Source: an uncultured Drancourtella sp.
GTDB lineage: Bacteria; Bacillota; Clostridia; Lachnospirales; Lachnospiraceae
Direction of reading: 5' to 3'
Length of the DNA: 17,127 nt
NCBI GenBank assembly: GCA_937880845.1
Contig: CALFLL010000011.1
Location: forward strand, 1 to 17,127
Shown here: one piece after another, positions 1 to 7,334 of the stretch
How the letters are laid out: each line of letters starts with the position of its first letter
How positions within the stretch are numbered: the first letter of the stretch is position 1
Program-made: the position numbers and the translations under genes
Notes under the pieces: model-generated
Database searches by the model: none
What the model was told of the DNA's origin: nothing
What the model saw: the letters and a program-made list of their open reading frames with translations, nothing else

Positions 1-53
1 TTTCGCATGAGCGAATGGTCCTATTTCTTTGAGGGACTTATTTCACAGCCCCT
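1..53. other. Left-edge non-coding stretch
   Basis: Downstream of the minus-strand coiled-coil gene. It holds a short inverted repeat (TTCGC at 2-6, GCGAA at 11-15, 4-nt loop) cut close by the window edge. No T-run can be judged, so a terminator is possible but not shown. Confidence 0.3.
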
Positions 54-404
54 TTATACCCTTAATATATCCACTTCCTCTTCCAACTGCTTTTTTAACG
101 TCTGAATCAGCCTTAGTTCCTCCGTCATCTCCTCCAGACGTTTTTCACACTGTTTCTGTATGGAAAGCAGCCTCTTTTGATACTGCGCTTTGCTTTCATC
201 TTCTTTGATTCCTTCTAGCATGGAAAGCTCGATTTCGGCTTTTTGCTGCATTTTTTCCACGGTATTGATCTGAGAGAGAAGGCTTGGAATCTTTTTCAAA
301 TATTCATTATAAATTTCAATCTTACACCATTTTTCACCGATTCTTATCTGCACGGATATACGCCCCCTTTTTTCCATCATACTACCGTGATGTACTTTTT
401 TCAA
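54..404 (-). CDS. Small coiled-coil protein of unknown function
   Basis: No family is recognised. The protein is about 116 residues. The first 35 or so could form a small beta-rich head (RISVQIRIGEKWCKIEIY). From about residue 45 to the end it is rich in Glu, Lys, Gln and Leu with heptad-like spacing, which predicts a long coiled coil. There is no signal peptide or membrane helix, so it is probably cytoplasmic. It starts 6 nt after the permease stop codon and is the last gene of the ABC transporter transcript. The first possible start is TTG at 402-404, preceded by AGGA about 10 nt away at the permease 3' end. The tandem ATG codons at 375-380 are alternatives but have a weaker ribosome site. 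A role with the transporter is inferred from position only. Confidence 0.6.
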   Translation of the reverse strand: MKKVHHGSMMEKRGRISVQIRIGEKWCKIEIYNEYLKKIPSLLSQINTVEKMQQKAEIELSMLEGIKEDESKAQYQKRLLSIQKQCEKRLEEMTEELRLIQTLKKQLEEEVDILRV

Positions 405-410
405 GAAATG

Positions 411-2831
411 CTATTCCTGATATCTAATCCTTTCCACGAGAGATTCTTTCTTGATGTTTCTGCTTAAGATAAAGGAAAGAGAAATCTGCAGAACAGCGAG
501 TATCACGATCATTGCTGCGATTTCTTTTACCGGGATATGATAGACATCCAGTCCGAAAAATCCATGGTTTTTTCCATACAGGAAAAGCCCGTATCCGATT
601 GGCATTCCTACAATCAGTGAAATTATAATACTTCCGACAGTAAAAAGAAGTCCCTCATTTCTAAGCATTTTGTTCAACTGTCTGTTTGTCATTCCTAGTG
701 CCTGCAATACGCCCAGTTCCCGTTTTCTTGTGGTAATACTGATAACCATCGTATTTGCCATATTCATAAAGGCAATCAGTCCTACAAGAAACAAAAATGC
801 ATAACATAAGGTTTCCATCATACCCAGCGAAGTTTCTGATGTCTGAAGTGCTCCTTCATAGGAAGAAAGTTCACAATGATTTTTTCCTGCAAGCAGTTCC
901 CGCAATCCTGCTTCTACTTTTGCACAATCTTTTTTGTCACAGTCCACCCAAATCGTACCTGTATTTTTGCCTTTAAATCCAAGGTTTTTATAAGTCTGAT
1001 CTGTTATCACCCAGTCTCCCGCATTCGTACTTCCAAATGCCCCCATCAGTTTTCCTTTATATGGGATTTGCTGATCTGCATCTTCTATTTTCATGGACAT
1101 TGTATCCCCAATCTCATATCCTGTATCTTCCAGAAAATAAGAGTAACCATAAATAATGGCATTTTCTTCGGAAGCTTCTTCATAATCCACTTTTCCTTTT
1201 AAGGAACCCTGATGCACTTCATTCTCAAACTGTTCTTTGTCCATAACACCAATACTTTGTAGTGTGTTATTTTTATCCTTCATATACAAAAGATTCATAG
1301 TCTTGACTTCCGTTACCCCATCCAGGGCTTTAATTTCTTGGACCAGGCTTTCATCAAGAGGATTCTCTTTCAGGATCGCATCCAGATTGTTTTCCGGATA
1401 AGCCGTATCGTTTGTGTCATATGTCAGGTCAATCTGAAACTGTCCATAAGGTACGTTCTTTCTGGCATCATATGTTGTGCTGACATTTCCTGTAAAATTG
1501 GCTATGACGACAAACAGGACACAGGAAAGGCCCATGGTTACAATCGTCGTAATAGTACGTTTTTTATTCATGGCAAGGTTTGACATCGTCAATCCCTGTA
1601 CACTCATCTGCTTTTTCCCTTTTCGGATTCCTTTATTTTTCCCTTTTTTTTCTTGAAAACGGATGGCTTCCATAGGAGAGATTTTAGAAACAATGCTCAT
1701 CGGTCTTTTCAATGCCACCCATACGGTCAATAGGGACACACCACCGCATAACAACAGCAGCGGAAGAGAAATCATGGAAACATGGATTACATCTGTACGT
1801 CCAAGTACTTTTTCACTTTCCTCAAACCATTGATTAAAAAACAAAATCGTGATTCCTGCCCCTGCAACCATTCCTATCGGAACAGCCGGAATGGCAACGA
1901 GCATCCCTTCACGAAATACAAGCTTTTTCATCTGTTTCTTTGTCGTTCCTAAAGCTTTGATTTTTCCGTATTCCTGAATCTTTTGTACAATTCCTACCTG
2001 AAAAATATTATAAATAACCAAAACAGAAAACAGAATAACAAGAAGTGCAACCATCACACAGCCAACGATTGTTTCGGTTCCCGGATCCAGTGCAAACATT
2101 GCATAGCTGAAATTATCCTGAACATATTTAGGATCTATGTCACATTTCTTTGCAAGATCTTTGAGCGTATCCTCCAATATATACGAATCAACGTCTACAG
2201 AATCATTCAAAGTAACATAAGTCGTATAAACTCTTTCTTCTTCCGGATAAAGGGACTCAAACCAGGCTTTTGATATATAGCCTGCATATCCTTGATTTTC
2301 CTGTTCCACGGCCATTGGTTTTAAAATACCACTGATTACAAATTCCTGTTTCGTATATGCCTCGGTTTTATTCCGTCTAAAATTTAATACAACGGTATCT
2401 CCAACCTTTGCATCCTTTACTCCAAGACATTCAAACATTTCTTTTTGTCCGGCGATTTCATTTGCTTTTTTCGGGAAATTCCCTTCTTCCATCTGTTGAC
2501 TCAGATTAGAAAGATCAATGGTTTCCTTATCTACCCATAAAAGCGAAATATTCCTTTCATCTTCCACTTCACCTGCCGATGCCGCTTTTCCTATTCTGTC
2601 AAATTCGCTTCGTTTCTCCATTTCCCGAATTTGTTCCTGGTTTACCATACCAAATGTTCCATAATAAGCCCCGTAAAAGTTCTCGGCATTGACTTTTTCA
2701 TATTTTATAATTCCATATCCAAATGTTGCGATTGCAGACAACAAAACCGTTGTAAGGAACACTGCCAACATGATCAGGATACTTCGTGTCTTATTTTTCT
2801 TATTATTGCATAATGCCAGTTTCGTGATCAT
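411..2831 (-). CDS. FtsX-type ABC transporter permease, 806 residues
   Basis: This is the membrane subunit of a MacB/LolCDE/BceB-like exporter that acts in the cytoplasmic membrane. Eight hydrophobic segments are visible at about residues 17-38, 254-280, 308-332, 352-373, 428-448, 672-698, 727-752 and 769-791. This is a duplicated layout: each half has one helix, a large extracellular domain (about 40-250 and 450-670) and a three-helix FtsX core. Each core carries the family's coupling-loop pattern (EYGKIKALGTTKKQ near 287-300 and RELGVLQALGMTNRQ near 704-718). The ATG overlaps the ATPase stop codon as ATGA, so translation of the two is coupled. The neighbouring sensor kinase and regulator suggest export of, or resistance to, a cell-envelope-active compound. 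The substrate cannot be read from sequence. Confidence 0.9.
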   Translation of the reverse strand: MITKLALCNNKKNKTRSILIMLAVFLTTVLLSAIATFGYGIIKYEKVNAENFYGAYYGTFGMVNQEQIREMEKRSEFDRIGKAASAGEVEDERNISLLWVDKETIDLSNLSQQMEEGNFPKKANEIAGQKEMFECLGVKDAKVGDTVVLNFRRNKTEAYTKQEFVISGILKPMAVEQENQGYAGYISKAWFESLYPEEERVYTTYVTLNDSVDVDSYILEDTLKDLAKKCDIDPKYVQDNFSYAMFALDPGTETIVGCVMVALLVILFSVLVIYNIFQVGIVQKIQEYGKIKALGTTKKQMKKLVFREGMLVAIPAVPIGMVAGAGITILFFNQWFEESEKVLGRTDVIHVSMISLPLLLLCGGVSLLTVWVALKRPMSIVSKISPMEAIRFQEKKGKNKGIRKGKKQMSVQGLTMSNLAMNKKRTITTIVTMGLSCVLFVVIANFTGNVSTTYDARKNVPYGQFQIDLTYDTNDTAYPENNLDAILKENPLDESLVQEIKALDGVTEVKTMNLLYMKDKNNTLQSIGVMDKEQFENEVHQGSLKGKVDYEEASEENAIIYGYSYFLEDTGYEIGDTMSMKIEDADQQIPYKGKLMGAFGSTNAGDWVITDQTYKNLGFKGKNTGTIWVDCDKKDCAKVEAGLRELLAGKNHCELSSYEGALQTSETSLGMMETLCYAFLFLVGLIAFMNMANTMVISITTRKRELGVLQALGMTNRQLNKMLRNEGLLFTVGSIIISLIVGMPIGYGLFLYGKNHGFFGLDVYHIPVKEIAAMIVILAVLQISLSFILSRNIKKESLVERIRYQE

Positions 2832-3502
2832 CTTACCTCTGCCACCTTTCCGTCTTCAATCAGAAGAATTCTGTCTGCTATCTGTGCAATGTCTTCATCA
2901 TGCGTGATCATCACAAGTGTCTGACCATACTTTTCCACAGACATCTTCAAAAGCCCGATAACCTCATCACTTGTTCTGGAATCCAGGTTTCCGGTCGGCT
3001 CATCGGCAAACAGAATATCCGGTTTTGATGCCAGTGCCCTTGCGATGGCAACTCTTTGTTGCTGCCCTCCGGAAAGGGTGTTTGGAAGATTATAAAGCTT
3101 TTTTTCCAGTCCCAGTGTCTTTACAATATCCATGACAAATCCTTCATCCGCCTTCCTTCCGTCCAATCCGATCGGAAGAACAATATTTTCCCAGACATTA
3201 ATTGAGGATACCAAATTAAATGACTGAAAAATAAATCCAATCTTTCTTCTTCTAAACATGGCAAGTGCGTCTTCTTTATAGGAAAAAATATCTTTCCCTC
3301 TTATAAATACTTTTCCGCTTGTAGGAGTATCCAGGCCACCCAACATATGAAGAAGAGTACTTTTTCCCGAACCGGATTTTCCTACGATTGCCACAAACTC
3401 TCCCTTTTGGATATCCAGATTGGCATTTTGTACCGCTCTTACCTCGTTTTCTCCGCTTCCATAATATTTACATAAATTTTGTGTCATTAAAATTCTATCC
3501 AT
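2828..3502 (-). CDS. ABC transporter ATP-binding protein (MacB/LolD type)
   Basis: This 224-residue ATPase powers the adjacent FtsX-type permease from the cytoplasmic face. Visible motifs are Walker A GKSGSGKST at residues 41-49, the Q-loop glutamine at 93, the signature LSGGQQQR at 143-150, Walker B ILFADEPTGNLD at 163-174 and the switch histidine at 201. The DEPTGNLD string and the length are typical of the LolD/MacB/BceA group. The ATG at 3502 has an AAAGGA ribosome site about 8 nt upstream. The stop codon overlaps the permease start by 4 nt. It lies downstream of the kinase gene, separated by a weak terminator, so it may be expressed both from read-through and from its own promoter. Confidence 0.95.
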   Translation of the reverse strand: MDRILMTQNLCKYYGSGENEVRAVQNANLDIQKGEFVAIVGKSGSGKSTLLHMLGGLDTPTSGKVFIRGKDIFSYKEDALAMFRRRKIGFIFQSFNLVSSINVWENIVLPIGLDGRKADEGFVMDIVKTLGLEKKLYNLPNTLSGGQQQRVAIARALASKPDILFADEPTGNLDSRTSDEVIGLLKMSVEKYGQTLVMITHDEDIAQIADRILLIEDGKVAEVR

Positions 3503-3524
3503 AGTCGTTTTCCTTTCTCTTGAT

Positions 3525-3538
3525 TGATAAGCTTATCA
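3525..3538. promoter_or_regulatory. 14-bp perfect palindrome in the ABC gene leader
   Basis: TGATAAGCTTATCA is a perfect palindrome between the kinase terminator and the ATPase gene, about 22 nt upstream of the ATG. A possible -10 (TATGAT on the minus strand) runs into it, but no good -35 is visible. It could be a binding site for the neighbouring response regulator or PadR protein. This is inference only. Confidence 0.35.
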
Positions 3539-3573
3539 TATCTTCTTCACCTTTCATTTCCCTTTCAGGAAAT

Positions 3574-3604
3574 AAAAAAAGCCTTACAGTTTTGTAAGAC
3601 TTTT
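3574..3604 (-). terminator. Weak intrinsic terminator after the sensor kinase
   Basis: Minus-strand hairpin of 11 bp with one mismatch (3577-3587 with 3594-3604) and a 6-nt loop, followed by a run of seven T. The kinase stop codon lies inside the stem. The stem is AT-rich, so partial read-through into the ABC genes is plausible. Confidence 0.75.
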
Positions 3605-4841
3605 ATTCATACGGAAGCTGTATGACAAAAATGCTTCCTTTTTCTTTCCTCATTTTCCTTGTATCCAACGAAAGCATCCCATGATGTTCTTCTACGATTT
3701 TTCTTGCAAGATAAAGTCCTACACCGGAACCTTCTTCCTTTTGTACGATGACATTATCACCTCTGTAAAATCGTTGAAAAATTTTATGATATTCACTTTT
3801 CGGAATCCCGATTCCCTGATCGTGCACTTCAATTCTGAGAAATGTCGTCGTTTTTTTTACGCAAATCAGAACCTTGCTTTTTTCCGGACTATACTTCACT
3901 GCATTTTCCAAAAGATTGATCAATGCTTCGCATATCCATTTTTTGTCATTGAGAATCCGAAAGGTTTCCATCTCTTCTTTGGCATCCAGTTCTATTTCTA
4001 TTTTTTTCTTTTCGGCTTTTATCCATACCCGGTTAACGGCTTCCAGAATCGTGTCAAAAATTTTCTCTTCTTTTAACCGGATCTGTATCATTCCCGTTTC
4101 CATCCGGGAAATATTTACAAGAGCCTGGACAAGCTGCTCCAATCCTTTCAGCTGATTTTCCAGCCTGTACTCAAACTCCTTTTGTTCCTCTTCTGTCAGA
4201 TCTTTGCTTTTTAAAATCTCAAAGCAGGATTTCAGGGCAGCCACCGGTGTCTTTAACTGATGGGAAATATCGGTGACAAGAGCTTTTGTTTCTTCCTTTT
4301 CTTTTTGGGACTGAGATGTAAGAATTTCCAGATATCCACAAAGAGAATCTATTTCATCCAATACCTTGTTTCTACTATCTTTGGCATCCGTATACTTTTC
4401 AAAATAATCCGGATGAAAATTACCGTTTCTGATCTGTTCCATAATTTCTACCAATTCTTCATTTTCCAGATCCCATTCCTTTTTCCGTTTTCTGTAATCA
4501 TAGAAAAGCAGTGCTCCATAACACACATACAAAATGCATCCTGCAGTCATAATGGCTATTGATTTTTTCAAATAATTCCGTCCATATTCGCTTTTACTGA
4601 TGGAATCATAGCCATATTGTTCCAGTATTTTTTCGGCTTCTTTGCCGGAAATACTCCGGTTTCCTTTTAAAATCCGAAAGATATCCTCTTCCTTGTCACC
4701 TGTTTGGATAATGCTGGCTGCCATAAACATCTGATCCTGATATTCTTGATACTGTATCCATATCAACCCAAAACAAAACAACAAGATCAAGGCAGCTGTG
4801 GCAGCCATCTGTCTGACCAGTCGTTTTTTCTGCTGCTGCAT
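3603..4841 (-). CDS. Sensor histidine kinase
   Basis: Membrane sensor that phosphorylates the response regulator encoded just upstream. With the start chosen here it has 412 residues. Two membrane helices at about 10-30 and 94-114 flank a sensor loop of about 63 residues. The H-box DISHQLKTP follows with phospho-acceptor His194. The ATPase domain has the N-box NLLENAVKYS (about 309-318), DQGIGIP (341-347), an F-box QRFYRGD and GSGVGL (371-376). The frame is open upstream to 4937, but that stretch overlaps the regulator gene by 89 nt. The ATG at 4841 lies 7 nt past the regulator stop and has a GGGGG-type ribosome site, so it is preferred. The short loop and the neighbouring ABC exporter resemble Firmicutes antimicrobial-response kinases; the ligand is unknown. 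Confidence 0.93.
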   Translation of the reverse strand: MQQQKKRLVRQMAATAALILLFCFGLIWIQYQEYQDQMFMAASIIQTGDKEEDIFRILKGNRSISGKEAEKILEQYGYDSISKSEYGRNYLKKSIAIMTAGCILYVCYGALLFYDYRKRKKEWDLENEELVEIMEQIRNGNFHPDYFEKYTDAKDSRNKVLDEIDSLCGYLEILTSQSQKEKEETKALVTDISHQLKTPVAALKSCFEILKSKDLTEEEQKEFEYRLENQLKGLEQLVQALVNISRMETGMIQIRLKEEKIFDTILEAVNRVWIKAEKKKIEIELDAKEEMETFRILNDKKWICEALINLLENAVKYSPEKSKVLICVKKTTTFLRIEVHDQGIGIPKSEYHKIFQRFYRGDNVIVQKEEGSGVGLYLARKIVEEHHGMLSLDTRKMRKEKGSIFVIQLPYE

Positions 4842-4848
4842 CCCGTTT

Positions 4849-5547
4849 TTATGCCCCCTGTCCTTTCCTGCATTCCTTATCCCAGATATATCCAAGTCCT
4901 CTGATATTCCGAATAAATTCCGGCTTTCCCGCATCATCTTCTATCTTTTCTCTTAATCTTCGTATATTCACAGCCACCGTATTTTCATCTACAAACTCTC
5001 CGTCTACATCAAACAGCCGCTCCAATATCTGATTTTTTGACAGAATCTGCTTCGGATGCTCCAAAAAAGCCCTAAGCATCTTCCATTCGTTTTTTGTAAA
5101 GGTAAGCTCCTCTTCTCCTTTTCTCGCTTTCATCTCAGGCATCAAAAAGAGAATCCCTCCCGATTCGATTACATCTGTTGACGCTTTCTGATATTTTTTA
5201 AAATATGCATTCACTTTTAAAACCAGTACCGAAAGGCTAAACGGCTTTGTAATATAGTCATCTGCACCCGACTCATATCCCATCACCTGATCCATTTCCG
5301 TATCCATTGCCGTAAGACAGATAATATGGACCATGCTTGTTTTACGCACCTCTCTTATAAAGTCCAGACTGCTCCCATCCGGCAGATTTACATCACAGAT
5401 CATAAGATCCAGTTCTTTTTCTTCGAAAATCTGCCTTGCCTCCTGTATAGTAGAAACACTGTATATTTCATATCCCTCTTTTTTTAATGTAAATTCAATC
5501 CCTCTGTTGACGCTTTCTTCGTCTTCCAGTAATAAAATACCTGCCAT
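4849..5547 (-). CDS. OmpR/PhoB-family response regulator
   Basis: DNA-binding regulator paired with the adjacent kinase, 232 residues. The receiver domain shows the acidic pair E8/D9, phospho-acceptor Asp52 (CDVNLPDG), Thr79 and Lys101 (ITKPF). A winged-helix domain follows, with the typical ending VNIRRLREKIEDD...IRNIRGLGYIW. The frame could start at GTG 5556, but ATG 5547 has AGGTGA at the right distance, so it is preferred. It begins about 25 nt after the small membrane protein gene and lies in the padR transcript. The likely target is the ABC exporter downstream; no experimental information is visible. Confidence 0.94.
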   Translation of the reverse strand: MAGILLLEDEESVNRGIEFTLKKEGYEIYSVSTIQEARQIFEEKELDLMICDVNLPDGSSLDFIREVRKTSMVHIICLTAMDTEMDQVMGYESGADDYITKPFSLSVLVLKVNAYFKKYQKASTDVIESGGILFLMPEMKARKGEEELTFTKNEWKMLRAFLEHPKQILSKNQILERLFDVDGEFVDENTVAVNIRRLREKIEDDAGKPEFIRNIRGLGYIWDKECRKGQGA

Positions 5548-5572
5548 TTCTTTCACCTGTCCGTTTCGTTTT

Positions 5573-5902
5573 CTATCCTATATAGAATACCACATGTAAT
5601 ACGATAAGGAAAAGGATCACACCAATGGTTACATATTTCATCTTCCCTTTTATATACGGCATGGAAAACGGAAGATACCGATGGAACAAAAAGAAACAGA
5701 CTCCCGTCAACAGTGTCCATAGCCCAAATGATACAAAGGTGGAACACATTTCCTCTATACTCCATACGGTTCCTTTTGTGATTTGTAACCCTACCGAAAA
5801 TACAGATACGACCAATCCGATAAACGGAAACCATGAGAGGACCAGGCCTGCGTTTTTCTTCATCTTATCGTCCGGGTCCATATGATCATTTTGTTTCTTC
5901 AT
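5573..5902 (-). CDS. Small three-helix membrane protein
   Basis: The family is not recognised. The protein is about 109 residues, with a hydrophilic N-terminus followed by hydrophobic segments at about 19-40, 52-74 and 88-108. ATG 5911 lies directly against the AAAGGAG ribosome site, whereas ATG 5902 is 9 nt from it, so 5902 is chosen. The gene overlaps the 3' end of padR by 17 nt, so the two are translationally coupled. Small membrane proteins next to PadR regulators and kinases are common in Firmicutes. An accessory role in sensing or in the membrane stress response is inferred from context only. Confidence 0.7.
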   Translation of the reverse strand: MKKQNDHMDPDDKMKKNAGLVLSWFPFIGLVVSVFSVGLQITKGTVWSIEEMCSTFVSFGLWTLLTGVCFFLFHRYLPFSMPYIKGKMKYVTIGVILFLIVLHVVFYIG

Positions 5903-6227
5903 CAAATCCATCTCCTTTCAAGACAAAATTGACTGCTCTTTCCAATACATTCCAGTTTTCCTGAAATCGCTCAAGTTCCTCAATCCCTGCCTTTTCAATG
6001 GAAAAATATCTTCTTTTTGGTCCTGCCAGTGATTCCCGGTAACTGGAAGTGATCCACCCGTTTTTTTCCATTCTAAGAAGCAACGGATATACGGTTCCTT
6101 CTGAAATCTGTCCAAATCCATATGCTTCAAACTGCTGTGTGATCTCATAACCGTATATTGGCTTATCACTGATGATTTTCAAAAGACAGCCTTCCAGAAT
6201 CCCCTTTAACATTTGCGATGGTATCAT
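5886..6227 (-). CDS. PadR-family transcriptional regulator
   Basis: Winged-helix repressor, 113 residues, close to the usual length of short PadR proteins. The N-terminal wHTH shows YGYEIT (25-30), the recognition region SEGTVYPLLLRME (42-54) and the wing GPKRRYFSIEKAG (69-81). A C-terminal helix for dimer formation follows. ATG 6227 is chosen because AGGAGG lies 7 nt upstream; an earlier start at 6254 would fall inside the operator. It is the first gene of a transcript with the membrane protein, response regulator and kinase. The 23-bp inverted repeat at its transcription start is a probable autoregulatory site. PadR proteins typically respond to small hydrophobic molecules; the ligand here is unknown. 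Confidence 0.92.
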   Translation of the reverse strand: MIPSQMLKGILEGCLLKIISDKPIYGYEITQQFEAYGFGQISEGTVYPLLLRMEKNGWITSSYRESLAGPKRRYFSIEKAGIEELERFQENWNVLERAVNFVLKGDGFDEETK

Positions 6228-6242
6228 ATGACCGCCTCCTTT

Positions 6243-6265
6243 TATACTTTGCATTGCAAAGTATA
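6243..6265. promoter_or_regulatory. PadR-type operator (perfect 23-bp inverted repeat)
   Basis: Two perfect 11-bp arms, TATACTTTGCA at 6243-6253 and TGCAAAGTATA at 6255-6265, flank one central base. The repeat starts a few bases after the predicted padR transcription start and ends before the ribosome site. A bound dimer would therefore block transcription of the padR operon. Confidence 0.75.
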
Positions 6266-6275
6266 TCTTAATTTT

Positions 6276-6303
6276 ATTGTACTACATCGTATTTTTTTGT
6301 CAA
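6276..6303 (-). promoter_or_regulatory. Promoter of the padR operon
   Basis: On the minus strand a perfect -35 TTGACA (6298-6303) is followed after 16 bp by the -10 TACAAT (6276-6281). The predicted start near 6269 lies just before the 23-bp inverted repeat. Confidence 0.8.
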
Positions 6304-6322
6304 GAAAACAGACATTTTTTAT

Positions 6323-6350
6323 AAAAAAGCAAAAAAACTATTGCTTTTTT
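6323..6350. repeat. AT-rich inverted repeat in the padR/purC spacer
   Basis: Perfect 10-bp arms, AAAAAAGCAA (6323-6332) and TTGCTTTTTT (6341-6350), with an 8-nt loop. It lies between the divergent padR and purC genes. It could act as a terminator or as an upstream promoter element. A weak purC promoter candidate (TTGCTT 6341-6346, TATTAT 6362-6367, 15-bp spacing) overlaps its right arm. Confidence 0.45.
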
Positions 6351-6416
6351 ACCTCGTTTGTTATTATCCTAGTATTGGAAATATTCTTAATCGAAAAAAT
6401 AAGCGAGGTATGTAAA

Positions 6417-7280
6417 ATGAAACCTATCAAAGAAGGAAAAGTACGTGAAATCTATGATAACGGAGATAGCCTGATCATGGTTGCAACAGACCGCATTAGC
6501 TGTTTTGATGTCATCTTAAACAACACGATCACAAAAAAAGGAACCGTTTTAACTCAAATGTCCAAATTCTGGTTCGATCTGACAAAAGACATCCTGCCAA
6601 ACCATATGATTTCTGCTGATGTAAAAGATATGCCGGAATTTTTCCATCAGCCACAGTTTGACGGAAACAGTATGATGTGTAAGAAGCTGAACATGCTGCC
6701 GGTTGAATGTATCGTTCGCGGATACATTACAGGAAGCGGCTGGGAAAGCTACAAAAAAGACGGCACAGTCTGCGGAATCAAACTTCCGGAAGGACTGGTA
6801 GAATCCGATAAACTGCCTGAACCGATTTATACGCCTTCTACAAAAGCTGAAATCGGCGATCATGACGAAAATATTTCCTATGAACAAAGCATTGCACATC
6901 TGGAAAAGTATTTTCCTGGAAAAGGCGAAGAATATGCTTCCAAACTGCGTGACTATACAATCGCCCTTTACAAAAAATGTGCTGACTATGCATTAAGCCG
7001 CGGCATCATCATCGCAGATACAAAATTTGAATTCGGTCTTGATGAAGACGGAAACATTGTAATCGGAGATGAAATGCTTACACCGGACAGCTCCCGTTTC
7101 TGGCCTGCAGACGGATATGAACCGGGACACGCACAACCATCTTTCGACAAACAGTTCGCTCGTGACTGGCTGAAAGCAAACCCGGACAATAACTGGACAC
7201 TTCCGGAAGATGTCGTACAGAAAACAATCGATATTTACCTTCAGGGCTACGAAATGCTCACAGGAGAAAAACTGAAATAG
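6417..7280 (+). CDS. purC: Phosphoribosylaminoimidazole-succinocarboxamide synthase (SAICAR synthetase)
   Basis: Cytoplasmic enzyme of purine synthesis that joins aspartate to CAIR using ATP to give SAICAR. The 287-residue product begins KEGKVREIYD. It carries the family motifs VECIVRGYITGSGWESY, the region IIADTKFEFG and the signature DEMLTPDSSRFWP near residues 221-233. The frame is open back to 6213, but ATG 6417 has GAGG 8 nt upstream and gives the expected N-terminus. It is the only clear plus-strand gene here and appears to stand alone, divergent from padR and convergent with the permease gene. No purine riboswitch is visible upstream. Confidence 0.97.
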   Translation: MKPIKEGKVREIYDNGDSLIMVATDRISCFDVILNNTITKKGTVLTQMSKFWFDLTKDILPNHMISADVKDMPEFFHQPQFDGNSMMCKKLNMLPVECIVRGYITGSGWESYKKDGTVCGIKLPEGLVESDKLPEPIYTPSTKAEIGDHDENISYEQSIAHLEKYFPGKGEEYASKLRDYTIALYKKCADYALSRGIIIADTKFEFGLDEDGNIVIGDEMLTPDSSRFWPADGYEPGHAQPSFDKQFARDWLKANPDNNWTLPEDVVQKTIDIYLQGYEMLTGEKLK

Positions 7281-7288
7281 ATAAAAAC

Positions 7289-7320
7289 AGCGTGGAAAAG
7301 TCATCCGGCTCTTCCACGCT
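7289..7320. terminator. Bidirectional terminator between purC and the permease gene
   Basis: 9-bp perfect stem (AGCGTGGAA 7289-7297, TTCCACGCT 7312-7320). TTTCTTATTTT follows on the plus strand and a TTTTTAT run on the minus strand. It serves purC and the convergent ArsR-operon transcript. Confidence 0.85.
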
Positions 7321-7334
7321 TTCTTATTTTCCTT

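Noticed and set aside
1..105. Plus-strand open frame running in from the left edge (FRMSEWSYFFEGLISQ...) that might be the end of a gene or IS transposase
   Set aside because: Only 34 codons are visible, it overlaps the coiled-coil gene, and no recognisable motif or terminal repeat can be confirmed.
4842..4937. Longer N-terminus of the sensor kinase overlapping the regulator gene
   Set aside because: An 89-nt overlap is unlikely, and ATG 4841 has a ribosome site just after the regulator stop.
6213..6416. N-terminal extension of purC
   Set aside because: The frame is open, but it crosses the padR promoter and operator, and the ribosome site and conserved N-terminus point to ATG 6417.
6290..6416. 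Purine riboswitch or PurR-type control upstream of purC
   Set aside because: No conserved purine aptamer sequence is visible in this short AT-rich leader.
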